A DNA stretch of 64,000 bases from Doris montereyensis (taxonomy: Eukaryota > Mollusca > Gastropoda > Nudibranchia > Dorididae): positions 7,501 through 71,500 of the forward strand of contig JAXRKP010001142.1 of assembly GCA_037039925.1 (NCBI GenBank). The letters are read 5' to 3'. Under the pieces are notes generated by a model. The model searched no databases and was not told the DNA's origin. It saw only the letters and a program-made list of their open reading frames with translations. The stretch's first letter is position 1. Each line of letters begins with the position of its first letter. The position numbers and the translations under genes are program-made. Below, piece after piece: positions 14,963-27,989 of this stretch.

Positions 14963-17212
14963 CACGAATCTCCAACATGAAAACTCAATTCACGACTATC
15001 TCAACCTCTTATTTGGGTAGGTCTGTTTTGTAATCCCTTCATTTTCTCTGTACCAGTACCAGTGACCAGCAACAGGCCTTTCTCAAAACCCAACACGGAA
15101 ATCTCAAGTATCGAACTCCCATAAAAACTAAAACAAAATAATATTTTTAAAAGGCTCATTTTTTATTTTTTATTTACGTATAAAAAAGGTTAAGATGTAT
15201 GAGAATAGCTACTTAGCCATCTTGATTATACATGCGCAAGGCATTATTCTTGAACAGTAATACTAGTAATACTAATATGGACATGGAAAAATCAGGTGTT
15301 GCTGGGTGAAGTTATGGGGTGTTACTGTTAACGCAATGCACTTCTCCTTCACAATAACTGACCAACTCATGCTGTTGGGGGTCCCCCCCCCCCCTGTCAA
15401 AGACATATCCTCTCAGATAAGCAGTTTGCTGTTCAATATAGTTACGTGCCATTTTCACACTGCATTTGTATACGGTGCCGATTATATTCGCATCGTTCAT
15501 TGACCTCCTCATACATCGTTCATAGCCTGCTGTTTCTAGAGCATGGCACCGCTTGAATTTGCTTTGAACGCATCGCTTCCCTTTGACTTTGACTTGGGCC
15601 GTGTGACTAGATAGGCAAAACTTGAGATTTAGATCTACACCTGACACGACTGACATCGGGACGTTGGAAAAAACTACCAAGAGATACATCCTTTTATTTT
15701 GCAGTCCCTAAATTTATGAAAAGCGGCCAACACAGAAATCTCGAATTCACAGTTATCTCGAATTCACGGTTATCTCAATTCACGGTTATCTCCAATTCAC
15801 AGTTAACTCGAATTCATTGACTCGACCTGGAGGAGTTCGACATAACCGTGCTGTAGTTGTAGTGTAACATTTAACAAAACGTGAAGCGAAACACATGTGA
15901 AAACGCAACACCTCCTGATGCCAATCTGTCACAGCTTAAACTACCCAGCTGGTAACTGAAATCAAAGAGCTTGAATAATAATATATAAGTTAAGGACCAT
16001 AGGTAGTCAGGTTGGTAGTGTACTCTCTTTTCATGACAATACGAGGAGGAGTGCCAGCGCAGACGTCGCAGGCTCAATTCCATTGGTGTCAACAATAACA
16101 AAATTTCTGACTATTCGTTTGTATACGTCTCATCTTGGTTTTGTTCATATGGGGCTTTAATGTTAATAATAAATATATTATGAAGGTGAAGCTGCAACAA
16201 AACAGTTATTGTTATAATTATATCCAATTTTTCGATTTTGAGATGATAATTGGGATTTTTTCTGCTAACACAGCATTACATTACATCATATTTTTAGAAT
16301 ATCTGCTGATTCAATAAGTAGTTTATACAGAACATAACGAAAGACAAAACGATTATAAAAATCTACACTCTTATTTATGAGTTGTACGATGACATTTAAA
16401 TTTTATCATATTTGCCAAACCAGTAAAATCCAAATCCTTTCCCAGGTCACAATGAAAAGTTGTGTTTCTTTGACCCTATTGGTCTCTCTTGGATTTTATA
16501 GCTTATTGAAGTTATTCCCATCTTTTGTAAATTCCTATTTTATTCTGAAAAAGCTTGCATGTTGTCTACAATGTCAATGTGACCAATCCAAGGCTGGCCA
16601 TTTTCGTTGAAAGAGCTAAAAATAGCATAGATGAATAGATGTAACTATTGTTCACAAAAAACGGGTGAGGATTGAGCATGTTTTGTTTTTTTGGTAAATA
16701 TTCATTTTACCAACAGAGTAGATAGTGTTATAGTTGCAGCGCTTTTTACTGGAAAAAAAAGTCAAACAATTAAGCACTTCTATCAAGAAGAACATCCCAA
16801 AGTCTAAATTAGTGTATTTATAGCAATGTTTGCATCTAAATCCTTCTTATATATACATATATAATACATTATATACACATTCGTTGCAGACAATTTCTGA
16901 GATAGGTCATAATCGAGACTGAGAGAGCAACAAGATTGATTTGTAAATTTGTTTCTTTGAAATTCATCCTGTTCATCAAAGGCAGCGATCTCAGGTAAGA
17001 GGAAACAACAAGATGAAGATAGGCTTAAAGAGTTAAGGGATGGAAGTAGAACCTACCAGCAGTCCACACCAACCAGAACTCAAGGAATGCACCAGGATTG
17101 CTTGACTGACTTGTAAAACTATTACATTTCTAAACACACTACATGATGTAACTATACAAAGACAAAACCATTATCACAATTCTCCAGTGCGACTGGTTGC
17201 TACCTGAAAAAG
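14963..17212. other. no gene recognised; small ~20-bp tandem repeat at 15735-15815
   Basis: The stretch holds short frames without homology I can name. At 15735-15815 there are about five imperfect copies of a unit like TCGAATTCACGGTTATC. The rest is AT-rich and unassigned. Confidence 0.5.
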
Positions 17213-17532
17213 GGAGGACTCGATAGTCCAGAGGCAAGGTGTCGGCCTTTCAACCAAAAGGTACAAGGTTTGAGCCATGCCAACGGTTGAGAAGTTTTTT
17301 CAAGTTTTTTTTAGTAAAAACTCCCCCTCCCACATCCAGGTAGGTGGATCAACACCTAGTCCCATCGGAGATGGACGATAAAAAAGGAGGTCCTGTGTGT
17401 AGATCACAACACTCTGTGCATGTTAAAGATGCCTTGACTGTTTACGGGGAAGTCCGGGCAAAATTTAAAATCCTACCAAAAACCCAGAGATCATCTTAGT
17501 TGTGACTCAATGTGAGCAAATCAAATCAAATA
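17213..17532 (+). mobile_element. tRNA-derived SINE, family 2
   Basis: Second full-length copy, with GATAGTCCAGAGGCAAGG at the head, a degraded box B (GGTTTGAGCC), CCCATCGGAGATGG and an (ATCAA)n tail. More diverged than the copy at 14643. Confidence 0.85.
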
Positions 17533-18340
17533 GAAAAACCTGAAAACACTAAGGTTCTATCTCCACTGAGTATCATGTGTTATTCGACTGTGAAAGTTTA
17601 ACCACTCGTACAAATTTTATATCAATTCGTAAATGATGTTCATCACTTCCTGTTCATGGTGATAAAGACAACAAGATGATTTCCAAATGTATATAAAACT
17701 TGTACAAGCTGTTTTAAACTTTTAAAGTTGAATAATGCAAAATAATAGTAGGGATAGAATCTTGTTGTCCTTCGGTCAAGAAATATTATTTAAAGGCCAA
17801 ATCAACAGGGATCACACAATAGTAAAAAGAAATTTTAAAAACGCTCATTATTCTAAATAGACGTTATATCACATGGATTGGTTTATTAAAGCAATATGCT
17901 GATACAGCAGTGCATTCCATTTGCATCATCTTTTAACCTGTAGACCTTGTGGTAATCTACAAGTACAAGGTTGCGGTTAGATGGATCGACTCTATAAGAG
18001 GAACAGACATTAAAAATATGTGTGAAATGATATAATAATAATGTCATCATCACTCTCAATATGATGGACTTTGATCAATAATAGCTCCCTTGATGTTAAC
18101 TATACCCCGTATGAACATGGGAATAATAGTCAATGTATGAGCATTGGATAAAAACACACACTTGAGCTCCTTAATGGTAGGGTACCACCACCAGGGGCAA
18201 GGGGCAAGTCCCTCTGGAATAAGCAAGTTCAAGATTTTCATGAGATTCGGGTGAGATGCATTCTCATGTTGGTGAGTGCTCTTACCTCACCCAACACCTC
18301 TCTTTTTTTCTCTGTCCCTGTCATGTCCCTTTGTCAGTCT
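17533..18340. other. nothing recognised
   Basis: AT-rich sequence. No domain, splice-bounded exon or repeat family detected. Confidence 0.4.
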
Positions 18341-18344
18341 TTCT

Positions 18345-18805
<461 letters not shown>

Positions 18806-20332
18806 GTTCCCTCCTCCCTCCCTCCCTCCTTCTCTCTTTTAAAAAAATTGCTCTCTTTTTTCTTAGGATAAGACCCTTTCCCTCCCTTTTTGCATCAAGA
18901 TTTCAAATTCCTTCCTCTTCCTCTCTTTTTTTGCCGTTTCCAAATTGCTTTTTTCCTCTTATCAAGAAAGAGAATGGTGAAGTGCTTCTAAGGTGTCGAA
19001 TATCCCCATAATATTTTGTGTCATCAGAAATGAGCTCAATCGCACAGATAACAAAACAAAACAACAACCCTCATTTCCAAATCCCGCCCCCCCCCACCCC
19101 CCCCCCCCCAAACAGACAACCCAATGAACAAAACAACAAAAAAACCAAAAAGGTTATTTATATATATATATATCCTCTATGCATCAGGAGGCTTGTGAAT
19201 TCACTTCTTGATTTCTACTTTCATCATTCACGGCGAAACATAAGATCCCATTGTTCGGGTTTGGCTGGTCTTCTGCTAGAAGGCAAGAATAAAATTATTT
19301 TACTATGATAACATTATTACATAATTTGAAATGAGACAACGTCATAACAACAAAACTTGGAAAGTAATTAGCAGAGATGAAATTTAAAGAGACGAATAAA
19401 AGTAAATCTGAGATATGCTTACACTTCATCCAAATCATTCTCTATTTGGTTTTACATCATTGACATCTTCCTTTATCTACAGCTGATCTCTAAATTAAAA
19501 AAAATAATAAGCTAGATGTCACAGTTTCACACTTGAATGTATTGAACTCAATATTGAATCGCCTCAAAATCTCTACAGTAACAATTATTCACCAAATTAT
19601 TAAAAAAAATCGCTTGAATGATTGGTTGTTTAAAGTTTTGTTAAGTTTTTTAGTAAGAATTAAATTTTCTTTTTAAGCCTTGGACTAGGGAGGGTGATTT
19701 TGAGTTGATTTTTGTGTAGACAACAAAAAGAAGGATACACGCTCACAGTGAATCAAACCAAAGAATTGAAAGGAAACTGTACTTCTCGGTTTTCATATGA
19801 ACCAATCTCTTCTACTACAGTACAAGATAATAATTATGTGTGCTCAAAAAGGAAGTACTAAAACCAACATGGAAAAACTAAGATGGATACACAGAGCTCA
19901 GAATAAAGGAATTATGTTCTTTCCAGTTAAAAATTACCAATTCATATTATTTTAGATCATTTAATGCAAAAACGACTGCATTAGGTTTTCAACTATCCAG
20001 CATAGTACTGGCCACAAAAATTAAGCAAATTTGTAGCACTGAAGACATCAAAAATAAAATTAAAAATTACTGCTTTTTTAAAATCAAAACTAAATCAGCA
20101 CCATTGAAGTATAAAATCATTCACAAAAACAGTAATAATATTACCAAGCAATTATTTTAGTCTAACATTGTCAAAAAGAAGGAAATCTCAAGTAGCAATG
20201 CCTATTTCACTTGAATAAAATCTAGATCTGTTATTATGTGTGCAAATCCTAGAAAATGCCTTTAAAGATCCCTTTTATTTTTAATACTGGCTTTACATTC
20301 TTGTGACTCTTTTTCTGTCCAACACCAGGATC
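18806..20332. other. no gene recognised; C-run near 19085-19110
   Basis: AT-rich DNA with a long poly-C interruption around 19085-19110 and a short TA run near 19157. Nothing else supported. Confidence 0.4.
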
Positions 20333-21165
20333 CAAAATAACAACAACACTGGATTGATAAAAACGTCTAGACCTAGATTAATAACAACAACACTGGATTG
20401 ATAAAAACGTCTAGACCTACATTAATAACAACAACACTGGATTGATAAAAACGTCTAGACCTAGATTAATAACAATAACACTGGATTGATAAAAATGTCT
20501 AGACCTACATTAATAACAACAACACTGGATTGATAAAAATGTCTAGACCTACATTAATAACAACAACACTGGATTGATAAAAATGTCTAGACCTACATTA
20601 ATAACAATAACACTGATTGATAAAAATGTCTAGACCTACATTAATAACAATAACACTGATTGATAAAAATGTCTAGACCTACATTAATAACAATAACACT
20701 GATTGATTGTCTCGACCTACCCTAGATTAATAAAACACTGGATTGATAAAATGTCTAGACCTACATTAATAACAACAACACTGGATTGATAAAAATGTCT
20801 AGACCTACCCTAGATTAATAACAACAACACTGGATTGATAAAAATGTCTCACCTACCCTAGATTAATAACAACAACACTGGATTGATAAAAATGTCTCGA
20901 CCTACCCTAGATTAATAACAACAACACTGGATTGATAAAAACGTCTAGACCTACATTAATAACAATAACACTGGATTGATAAAAATGTCTAGACCCTAGA
21001 TTAATAACAACAACACTGGATTGATAAAAACGTCTAGACCTAGATTAATAACAACAACACTGGATTGATAAAAACGTCTAGACCTAGATTAATAACAACA
21101 ACACTGGATTGATAAAAACGTCTAGACCTAGATTAATAACAACACCGGACTGATAACAACATCAG
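20333..21165. repeat. 44-bp minisatellite (about 19 copies)
   Basis: Units follow TTAATAACAACAACACTGGA, then TTGATAAAAACGTCTAGACC and TAGA or TACA. Variants differ at CGTCTAG/TGTCTAG and CAACAAC/CAATAAC. Some have a longer linker with CCTACCCTAGA. Outer units share CG and TAGA, while inner units carry TG and TACA. Confidence 0.95.
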
Positions 21166-21286
21166 GATCTGGATCTAGGTCTGAATGCCTATTCTTCAGA
21201 AGCATCTGCCAATGAAAAGATAACTCTTTAGGCTGACTAATACAATACAAACGTTTTAATACTGCATGCTATTCATCAATGAGGGC

Positions 21287-21365
21287 TGGAAGCTCAGATG
21301 GTAGAGCGTCTGACTACCGCACAGGAGACATTTAGTTCAATTCCAACTCCAGGAAAATTTTTCTC
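21287..21365 (+). mobile_element. tRNA-like sequence (SINE head or tRNA pseudogene)
   Basis: GCTCAGATGGTAGAGCG matches a tRNA D-arm and box A. About 35 bp on, AGTTCAATTCC resembles a box B with one or two changes, after TCTGACTACCGCACAGGAG as an anticodon-arm-like segment. The T-loop has lost the invariant GTTCGA form, so a functional tRNA is unlikely. It lies about 100 bp before SINE 1. Confidence 0.6.
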
Positions 21366-21467
21366 ACCCTCTTGTCAACCCAGCAGCAAAATGGATAGCT
21401 AGGTCTAATCAGATTCAGCAAAAGCAATGGCGGCGTGGTTACCCTACGATCAACTCCAAGTATTAAA

Positions 21468-21748
21468 AGTTCCTTCAAGGCTCTTAAGGCCCATAGAGCC
21501 GGAGCCTATCCCGGTTTCTATAGCGTGAAGCGGAACAAGTGACAATAACCACATCCTGGCCAGGAAGCTAGTCTGACGAGGTTTTTACTCCCAAGCGAGT
21601 GCTTGTACCCCTTTGCACCTGGGTAGAGTGAGGGAAATGCGTGTTAGATGTCTTTCCCAAAGGAACACAACGTCAGACCTGACTTTGCTAGATTCGAACT
21701 CGGGACCTCATGATCCCCAGTCAGGCAGCCTGACCACTCGCCACCGAC
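21468..21748 (-). mobile_element. tRNA-derived SINE, family 1
   Basis: Close copy of the SINE at 13172, with the same CCCATAGAGCCGGAGCCTAT end and a tRNA-like head near 21700-21748. It lies just past the last recognised zinc-finger exon, so it may be in that gene's 3' UTR. Confidence 0.85.
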
Positions 21749-21816
21749 GCCACATATCTAAGTATGAGACTTACTTATTTTTTACTGTAGTATTCATTAA
21801 AGGAAAGTATATGTAC

Positions 21817-21983
21817 TCACTTTGTGCCCTGAAGCCGTTTGACAGTCTTGAGAATGATGTCCTTGTGAACAACTTTCATGTGTCTGATTAAGGTTGTCTC
21901 ACACGCATACTTGCGATCACAGTGACCACACGTCAGCTGAGAATTGGGTTTGTGAGTTCGACGTATATGACGACCTAGATCCC
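21817..21983 (-). CDS. zinc-finger gene, coding exon 4
   Basis: Acceptor CCACAG. It finishes finger 5 (GDLGRHIRRTH), encodes finger 6 (CGHCDRKYACETTLIRHM, HxxxH-like end) and stops after KTVKRLQGTK. The sequence AAAGTGAGT overlapping the stop is a good donor, so termination here is probable but not certain. Confidence 0.8.
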
Positions 21984-24900
21984 CTGTGGAGTCAAGAAAT
22001 AAAATATGCTCTTATCTTCTATCTTCTTGTGACTGCTGCAGAGATGCTAATCTTTAACTCTTTGCGTATCAGATTGAATTCTAAGTTTGGACTTGAATTC
22101 CTGAAGGAGGTCGAAAATACACCGCACATACCTAACATAGTTTGCTTGTCTAACCTTTTGAAAAGGACTAAAACTGGAGCGGTGATATTTCATGAAAAAA
22201 GTAGTCCTGTAAAAGTTGTTTGCTTGTTAGTAACTATAAACCTCAGATTGTTTTCCTGCAAAACAAAATATGAGGCAAATAGAGCACATCAATATATCGG
22301 CAATAGGTCTAACGGTGACTTATTTCAGAACCGATATATTGGCAATAGGTCTAATGATGGCTTATTTCAGAACCAATATATCGGCAATAGGTCTAATGGT
22401 GGCTTATTTCAGAACCAATATATTGGCAATAGGTCTAATGATGGCTTATTTCAGAACCGATATATTGGCAATAGGTCTAATGGTGGCTTATTTCAGAACC
22501 GATATATTGGCAATAGGTCTAATGGTGGCTTATTTCAGAACCAATATATTGGCAATAGGTCTCATGATGGCTTATTTCAGAACCAATATATCGGCAATAG
22601 GTCTAATGGTGGCTTATTTCAGAACCAATATATCGGCAATAAGTCTAGGGGTGGCTTATTTCAGCACCAGTATATCGGCAATAAGTCTAGGGGTGGCTTA
22701 TTTCAGCACCAATATATCGGCAATAAGTCTAGGGTGGCTTATTTCAGCTCCAATATATCGGCAATAAGTCTACAGGTGGCTTATTTCAGCACCAATATAT
22801 CGGCAATAAGTCTAGGGGTGGCTTATTTCAGCTCCAATATATCGGCAATAAGTCTAGGGGTGGCTTATTTCAGCTTCAATATATCGGCAATAAGTCTACA
22901 GGTGGCTTATTTCAGTCCAATATATCGGCAATAGGTCTAGGGGTGGCTTATTTCAGCACCAATATATCGGCAATAAGTCTAGGGGGTGGCTTATTTCAGC
23001 TCCAATATATCGGCGAAAGGTATGCAAATAGTTAAGAATTTACAAAAAAAGTCATATCTTTATCTGGGTATACACAAATTATACGAATAGCAGTTAGAAG
23101 GGAAACGTTTCAAATAATCGATTTCAAAACAAACAAAAACAAAGACACAGAGACATGGACAAACAGACAGACAGAGAGACATCTAAAAAAATGTTATAGG
23201 AATAACAGGCAAAGGAAATGTTCACCTCCATGGATAGAGCAATGAAGGTTTTTAGTTATTTTCATTGATTGAATTTGAAGATTTATTATGGAGACAACGG
23301 ACAAAGTTAGTTTTGATTACTCCATGCATCGATATTGATTGGCAGAGACAATATGGCATTCAATGATCAATTAATAACATACCAGACTGAAAAAACTCTT
23401 GTCACAAATGGTACACTTGAACGCTTTCTCTTTCTTGTGGAATCTTAAATGCACAACCAAATCACTGCGTCGAATGTAACCTGCCATTGTGACAAAACAA
23501 AACATTTATTAGTGGAAAAATATTTATTAGTGGAACAAACGTGATTGACATTTTTAAACACTACAGCTTTGAAAATTCCATGCAGTTGATAATCTGACAA
23601 GAACAAAATATACTCCCGTCATTCATTTGTTGGAAGTGGGTTGCTCAACATAAACCAAATTCACTGACATCAGATTAATCAAAAGCAAAAAGTGCAGTGA
23701 TTAAGAAGGCTATACTGACTGTAGAGATTAAATTCAATTGAAAGGTACTATGGGTTTGTTCGTTTCATTGAAATTTCCCCTGTACACCTGTGCGGTGACC
23801 TCATAGTGAATTAAGAGAGGAATATCATGTACTATCATGTTTATAATATAGAAAAGCTAGAAAATGGACACACAGACATGGAGATAAATAGACAGATATA
23901 GAACTAGATAGTCAAATGCACAAATAATGACATTTAAATATATATCATTATGTTCTATTCCTCTTCATTAAAATAGCCTTCTTCGTTGGCTTCACAGTGA
24001 AATGAGACCTATTCACATGCACACAATAAGCCTACACCAAGTAACGGTAATTTTTTTTAGCACACAGAAACTGGAGTTGATTAAAAATGTTGAAAGACAA
24101 CAAACACTTAAACTCAATAAAGCAAAAGGAACGAAATTACTTGTGTATTTGTTATGTTTGAAACCTTGTTTTCATCTTTGAAATAAAAACTGAAAACATT
24201 TCATTAAAATGATGAGCCAGTCACTACACAATATCATATGTCTATTTCTAAATTTTTTTTAGTCCAATTCAACAATGTATAAAAACCATTTCTAAGTAAT
24301 CTAAGTGATCAATGCACTACAGTGGTTTCCATCCAAGACGCCAGTCCTCAGGAGACAACAAAAAGCGACCCCTTAGACTTAGACAAGAAGGTATCCAACT
24401 CGTCTAAGGTGAAAAAGGGGGTATAAGTATAAGTAAGATACTAACTATGTAGCACTAATTTGTAAGATCCTTAGGCATAGAGCTCAAAATCAAAACAGGA
24501 GAGAGGGGGTCATGAAAGGAAGAGGAGGAAGAATGAAGCAGCGTACAGTTCTTTACAATCTTATTCTCTTCTCTTTTCATACTCCTAGTCCTGCTGATCA
24601 CAAAACTAAGGCTTAATTCAATTTTAATCCAGACCTGCATCAGTCTCTTGCCATTGTGAATCGCAGGCGTCACTCAGTCAATCACCTCGTTCATCTGGTG
24701 GGTGTCTGGCGTCAACATTAAAAAGCCTACTGCTGGCTCGGCAGGATTTAGTAGAGATTCTAAGCCTACATACAAAACGATTATAATAATGTTCTAGATA
24801 GGGAAAACGGCAGCACTGCTGATCTGAATTTGATTTTTTTGTGTTATTGCAATAAGATTGGCACACCATTTGGCCTTTTGACGAAAGGAAAACCAGCCTC

Positions 24901-27900
24901 CTAGCCAGACTGAAGTGCTGTGAAGCAGCCTCTTAAGCATGATGATTTAAGAGTCTGTTGTAACATGGAAAAGGCGGCCTCTAAGGCGTACTGGCCACGC
25001 AAACTGAGACCACTGTATAAACAAAGTTTGACATCTTCAAATACATTGATGGTGTTGAGTGCTCTAAAGTGGCACACATGTACAAACCTTTTCCACAAAT
25101 ATCACATCTATGGGGCTCTTGCTTAGTATGAATAAGCATATGCCTTCTGAGGTCACATCTTTGAAGAAATTCTCTGTTACAACATTCACAGGTATAAACG
25201 TTTTGACTCTGAGGAGTAGCAAGAAAGGAAACGTGATCAGTACAGTTGTAGTAATGACATATCAGTAATCAGTGAAATTTTTTACCTGATTTCACTTGAC
25301 AGATTAACAGATTTAGTTGTGATCTCAAATTTTTCACACTACCAAAGGATGCCAAATATAAGGACAACATGTGTGACCCAGGACCTCCTAACTCTCTGTT
25401 TTGTATTCATCTCTGAGAGGAGAAGGCATTAGATCCATCCAGCAAAAACTGGATTACAAAGAGGACTTTCACTGCCAATGCCATGCAGGTGACTCGACTT
25501 TGATTCCCAATCCAAGCTTGTCTTTTTCTAGCCCCCATTCAGATCGAAATATAAGTACATGTAGTAAGATTTATTCATATTCATCCAAAGTAAAGTCAGC
25601 CTAATAAAAAAAAAGCAATGGCGATGCCTTGAAAATACAGAATACATATATATAATCGACCCATTGTCCTTGAGCTAGTGAGACAAATCCCCCCCCCCCC
25701 CCACCTCAATCCCACCCCTTCAAATTCATTTTGCTTTAGCTGATCTCCCTTCAAAACGTACCTCTGGTTGCAGATTGTGAATTTTTCTGTGCCTTGTGTA
25801 ATTTCCCATTCTAGTGAAAGTGGAGGTACAAAGGTCACATTTGAGAACCTTTCTATGTTCTTTCATATGCTTGTCGAGCTCTCGTTTTGTCAAGAAAGCC
25901 TGATCACAGTTGGTACAAGGAAAAAGTGCTTTTGAAGTAGTGAACCGGGAATTTTGAAGACTTGTGGTGCAGGTACTGTCTGTTTCAGACATATTAGCAG
26001 TTGAATTGAATAACGTTACATCAGGGGGAATGAGGTTCAAAATAGAGGCCGGAACAGCCTGCTCGTCGAGAATTATCGGCCCATTTGTTATATCTTCGCT
26101 GTCCTCGGTGAGAATCACAGAAGATGGGATATTGCCTACATCTGCTGCTGATTCTACAACCGATTTTCTGTCTTTGTTTACGGCATGCTCCTCCTCTGAC
26201 CTCGCCGTTACTGGTTTAAATGGATTGATGCATTGCCAAATACCCAATCGGTTTGTGTGCCTTTGACAGATGAGTTATTTGAATAAGACGCATCTGTTGT
26301 CACATTTGCTTCTACTCCCTGAGAAGACTTTGGAAGACTGACTTGGATTGTTGGTATGCCGATGGCTGATTGTAAAGGAGTGAGCTCAGTGAGGTTTCTT
26401 GCTTCCATTTGATCGTGCGCAACGTTTGTGAAGAATGATGGCTGTTGGATGATGCCAGTCTGAGATAGAAGACCACACAATAGATTTGAATCGAAAGAAC
26501 CATTTACCATATTGTCTGTCAGAACGATGCTTGGCACGGATTGAAAAGATTCCAACTTAATGCTAGCACTCAGTTTGTCTTGGGATGAGAGAGCTGTGTT
26601 AGGATTACATGATGTCGGAATAATTCCATAAATTTCAGCAGAACTTCCAGCTGATTGCACATGAACAGAGTCAGTGTTAAAGCCCTGTGATGATCTACTT
26701 TTATTTCTTTCTAATTCTTCCCCGTCTTGTAGAATAACCGTGTCAGATTTACTCACTGCAGGAATATTTTCCTTTGATGTCGAAGGTTCCTCAGCCAAAA
26801 TCACAGTGTCACTTCTTGTCAGGTTGTTCTTTTTGTTCTCAGAGGGTTCAGAATCCTTCATTTCTGCATCAGATATGTCTGTGTCAGCAGACTCATCAAT
26901 TTGTAGCTGACACGGCTCGGACTCGCTCATCCTCTCTCGTCGTTTTGTACTTTTCTCCGGCTCAAGTCGGCGTAGCACAATGTGATTGAGACGAATTATC
27001 ACGCACAACTTCAGAGTCACTAGTAGGTTGATTGCTTAAGACATTATCATCTTTATTATTTACAATTGAAGTACATGGCACAGGTGTATTCTCCACACTT
27101 TTGGGTTCATTCTGTTCTGTGAAAATAATGAAGTTGTTGGAATGCTGGTTAAGGAGACACTCCTTTCAGAAACATTTGATATCAAGCTGAAAGAAGAGTT
27201 TAAGTTCAAGGATGACAAATGTTGTTGTGGTTGTATGCTAAATTCTGATCCACTGTTGATGGATTGTGAGGGAATTTTGATTGTGTCTTGAGATGCTAGA
27301 CGGTGAAGTATGACCGTGTCAGATGACGATAGCCCTGGCTGTTGTTCAGTAGTGGATGGTATTTTCACGGGAGGCGGCGGAACTCTCACTTGGCTCATCA
27401 TTGCATTTTCAGTAGGTCCGATACCCCCCGATGGAACCTACGTTTACATATCTTCCCACATCCTGTGGAATTATCACAGAGGAGGAGCTCTTGTCCTCGC
27501 CTGGTCTATGGCTAGGCTGAAACCAAAGACCATTTGCTCCTTGCTGTACAAACACTGGCACAATACCAATCAGTGAGTTGTTGTTGACAACGGACGAAAG
27601 TCCCGTCACGCTGGAAGGCAGCACCATAGCATTGTCCCTTCTATTGGCTAAGGCCGCTGTTAAAATACTGGCTGCATTTACATTACCAATAATTAACGGC
27701 TGAGGCTGCACAGCAGTTGTCAAGTATTTTGTTTGCATTTCGTCATGTTTGACATTTTGTTGAAAGACAATTTGTGCAACGTTTGGAGTTTGGGTAAATG
27801 TAATGTTTGGTGATGAATTAATGTTGGTATGGCTTGTTCTAGGGTGATCTGACTAGAAACAGTGGATGTCTGTAGAGATCCTGTAGCGTTCACCGAAACT

Positions 27901-27932
27901 CCTAGTTGAGAATACTGTGATACGCTTTCCAT
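21817..27932 (-). CDS. six-finger C2H2 zinc-finger protein (gene span, four coding exons)
   Basis: Probable nuclear DNA-binding protein; targets and orthologue unknown. Coding exons (minus strand): 27932-25762, 25208-25088, 23480-23383, 21983-21817. The N-terminal ~680 residues are Ser/Thr- and acid-rich, with SDTVIL three times. Six C2H2 fingers follow: two end exon 1, one is in exon 2, two cross exon junctions, one is in exon 4. Donors (GTACGT, GTTTGT, GTATGT) and AG acceptors agree in phase once indels are allowed for. Exon 1 changes frame about five times while its composition stays continuous, notably at a six-base G run (27424-27429). One further T in the six-T run at 23390-23395 restores both the splice phase and the F-x5-L spacing of finger 5. 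The expected product is about 850 residues. The last exon ends in TGA, but AAAGTGAGT there is also a perfect donor, so a further exon is possible. Confidence 0.85.
22285..23022. repeat. 42-bp minisatellite (about 17 copies) in a zinc-finger intron
   Basis: Unit CAATATATCGGCAATAGGTC followed by TAATGGTGGCTTATTTCAGAAC. The first ~8 units carry AGGTCTAATG..CAGAACC and the later ones AAGTCTAGGGG..CAGCACC or CAGCTCC. The 42-bp period gives 14-residue repeats in plus frames (for example QYIGNRSNGGLFQN). They lie between two minus-strand exons and are not a gene. Confidence 0.95.
23383..23480 (-). CDS. zinc-finger gene, coding exon 3
   Basis: 98 bp as given, 99 expected from the phases. Completes finger 4 (YIRRSDLVVHLRFH) and starts finger 5 (CTICDKSFF). 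Acceptor GGCAG, donor GTATGT. One T appears to be missing at 23390-23395. Confidence 0.85.
25088..25208 (-). CDS. zinc-finger gene, coding exon 2
   Basis: 121 bp. Acceptor CTCCTCAG, phase-0 entry at SQNVYTCECC, finger 3 complete (CECCNREF, then HMLIH). It leaves in phase 1 inside finger 4 (CDICGKG) at donor GTTTGT. Confidence 0.9.
25762..27932 (-). CDS. zinc-finger gene, coding exon 1
   Basis: Starts MESVSQYSQLGV in an adequate context (purine at -3, G at +4). It ends at PE|GTACGT, phase 0. Fingers 1 and 2 (CTNCDQAF..., CDLCTSTF...) lie at about 25770-25890. Frame breaks fall near 27835, 27424-27429, 27125, 26970 and 26230. The 5' UTR probably extends to an AG acceptor at 28096-28098. Confidence 0.85.
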
Positions 27933-27989
27933 TATGGCAACACAAATTGCAGTAAATGCTTGTTTAAAAATTCTATCACATCTTTTTAA

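Noticed and set aside
21287..21365. Functional tRNA gene
   Set aside because: D-arm is good, but the T-loop lacks GTTCGA and the acceptor pairing is unclear; called a tRNA-like SINE head or pseudogene.
21894..22934. 346-codon plus-strand frame with 14-residue repeats
   Set aside because: It is the 42-bp minisatellite plus antisense of zinc-finger exon 4 and intron sequence.
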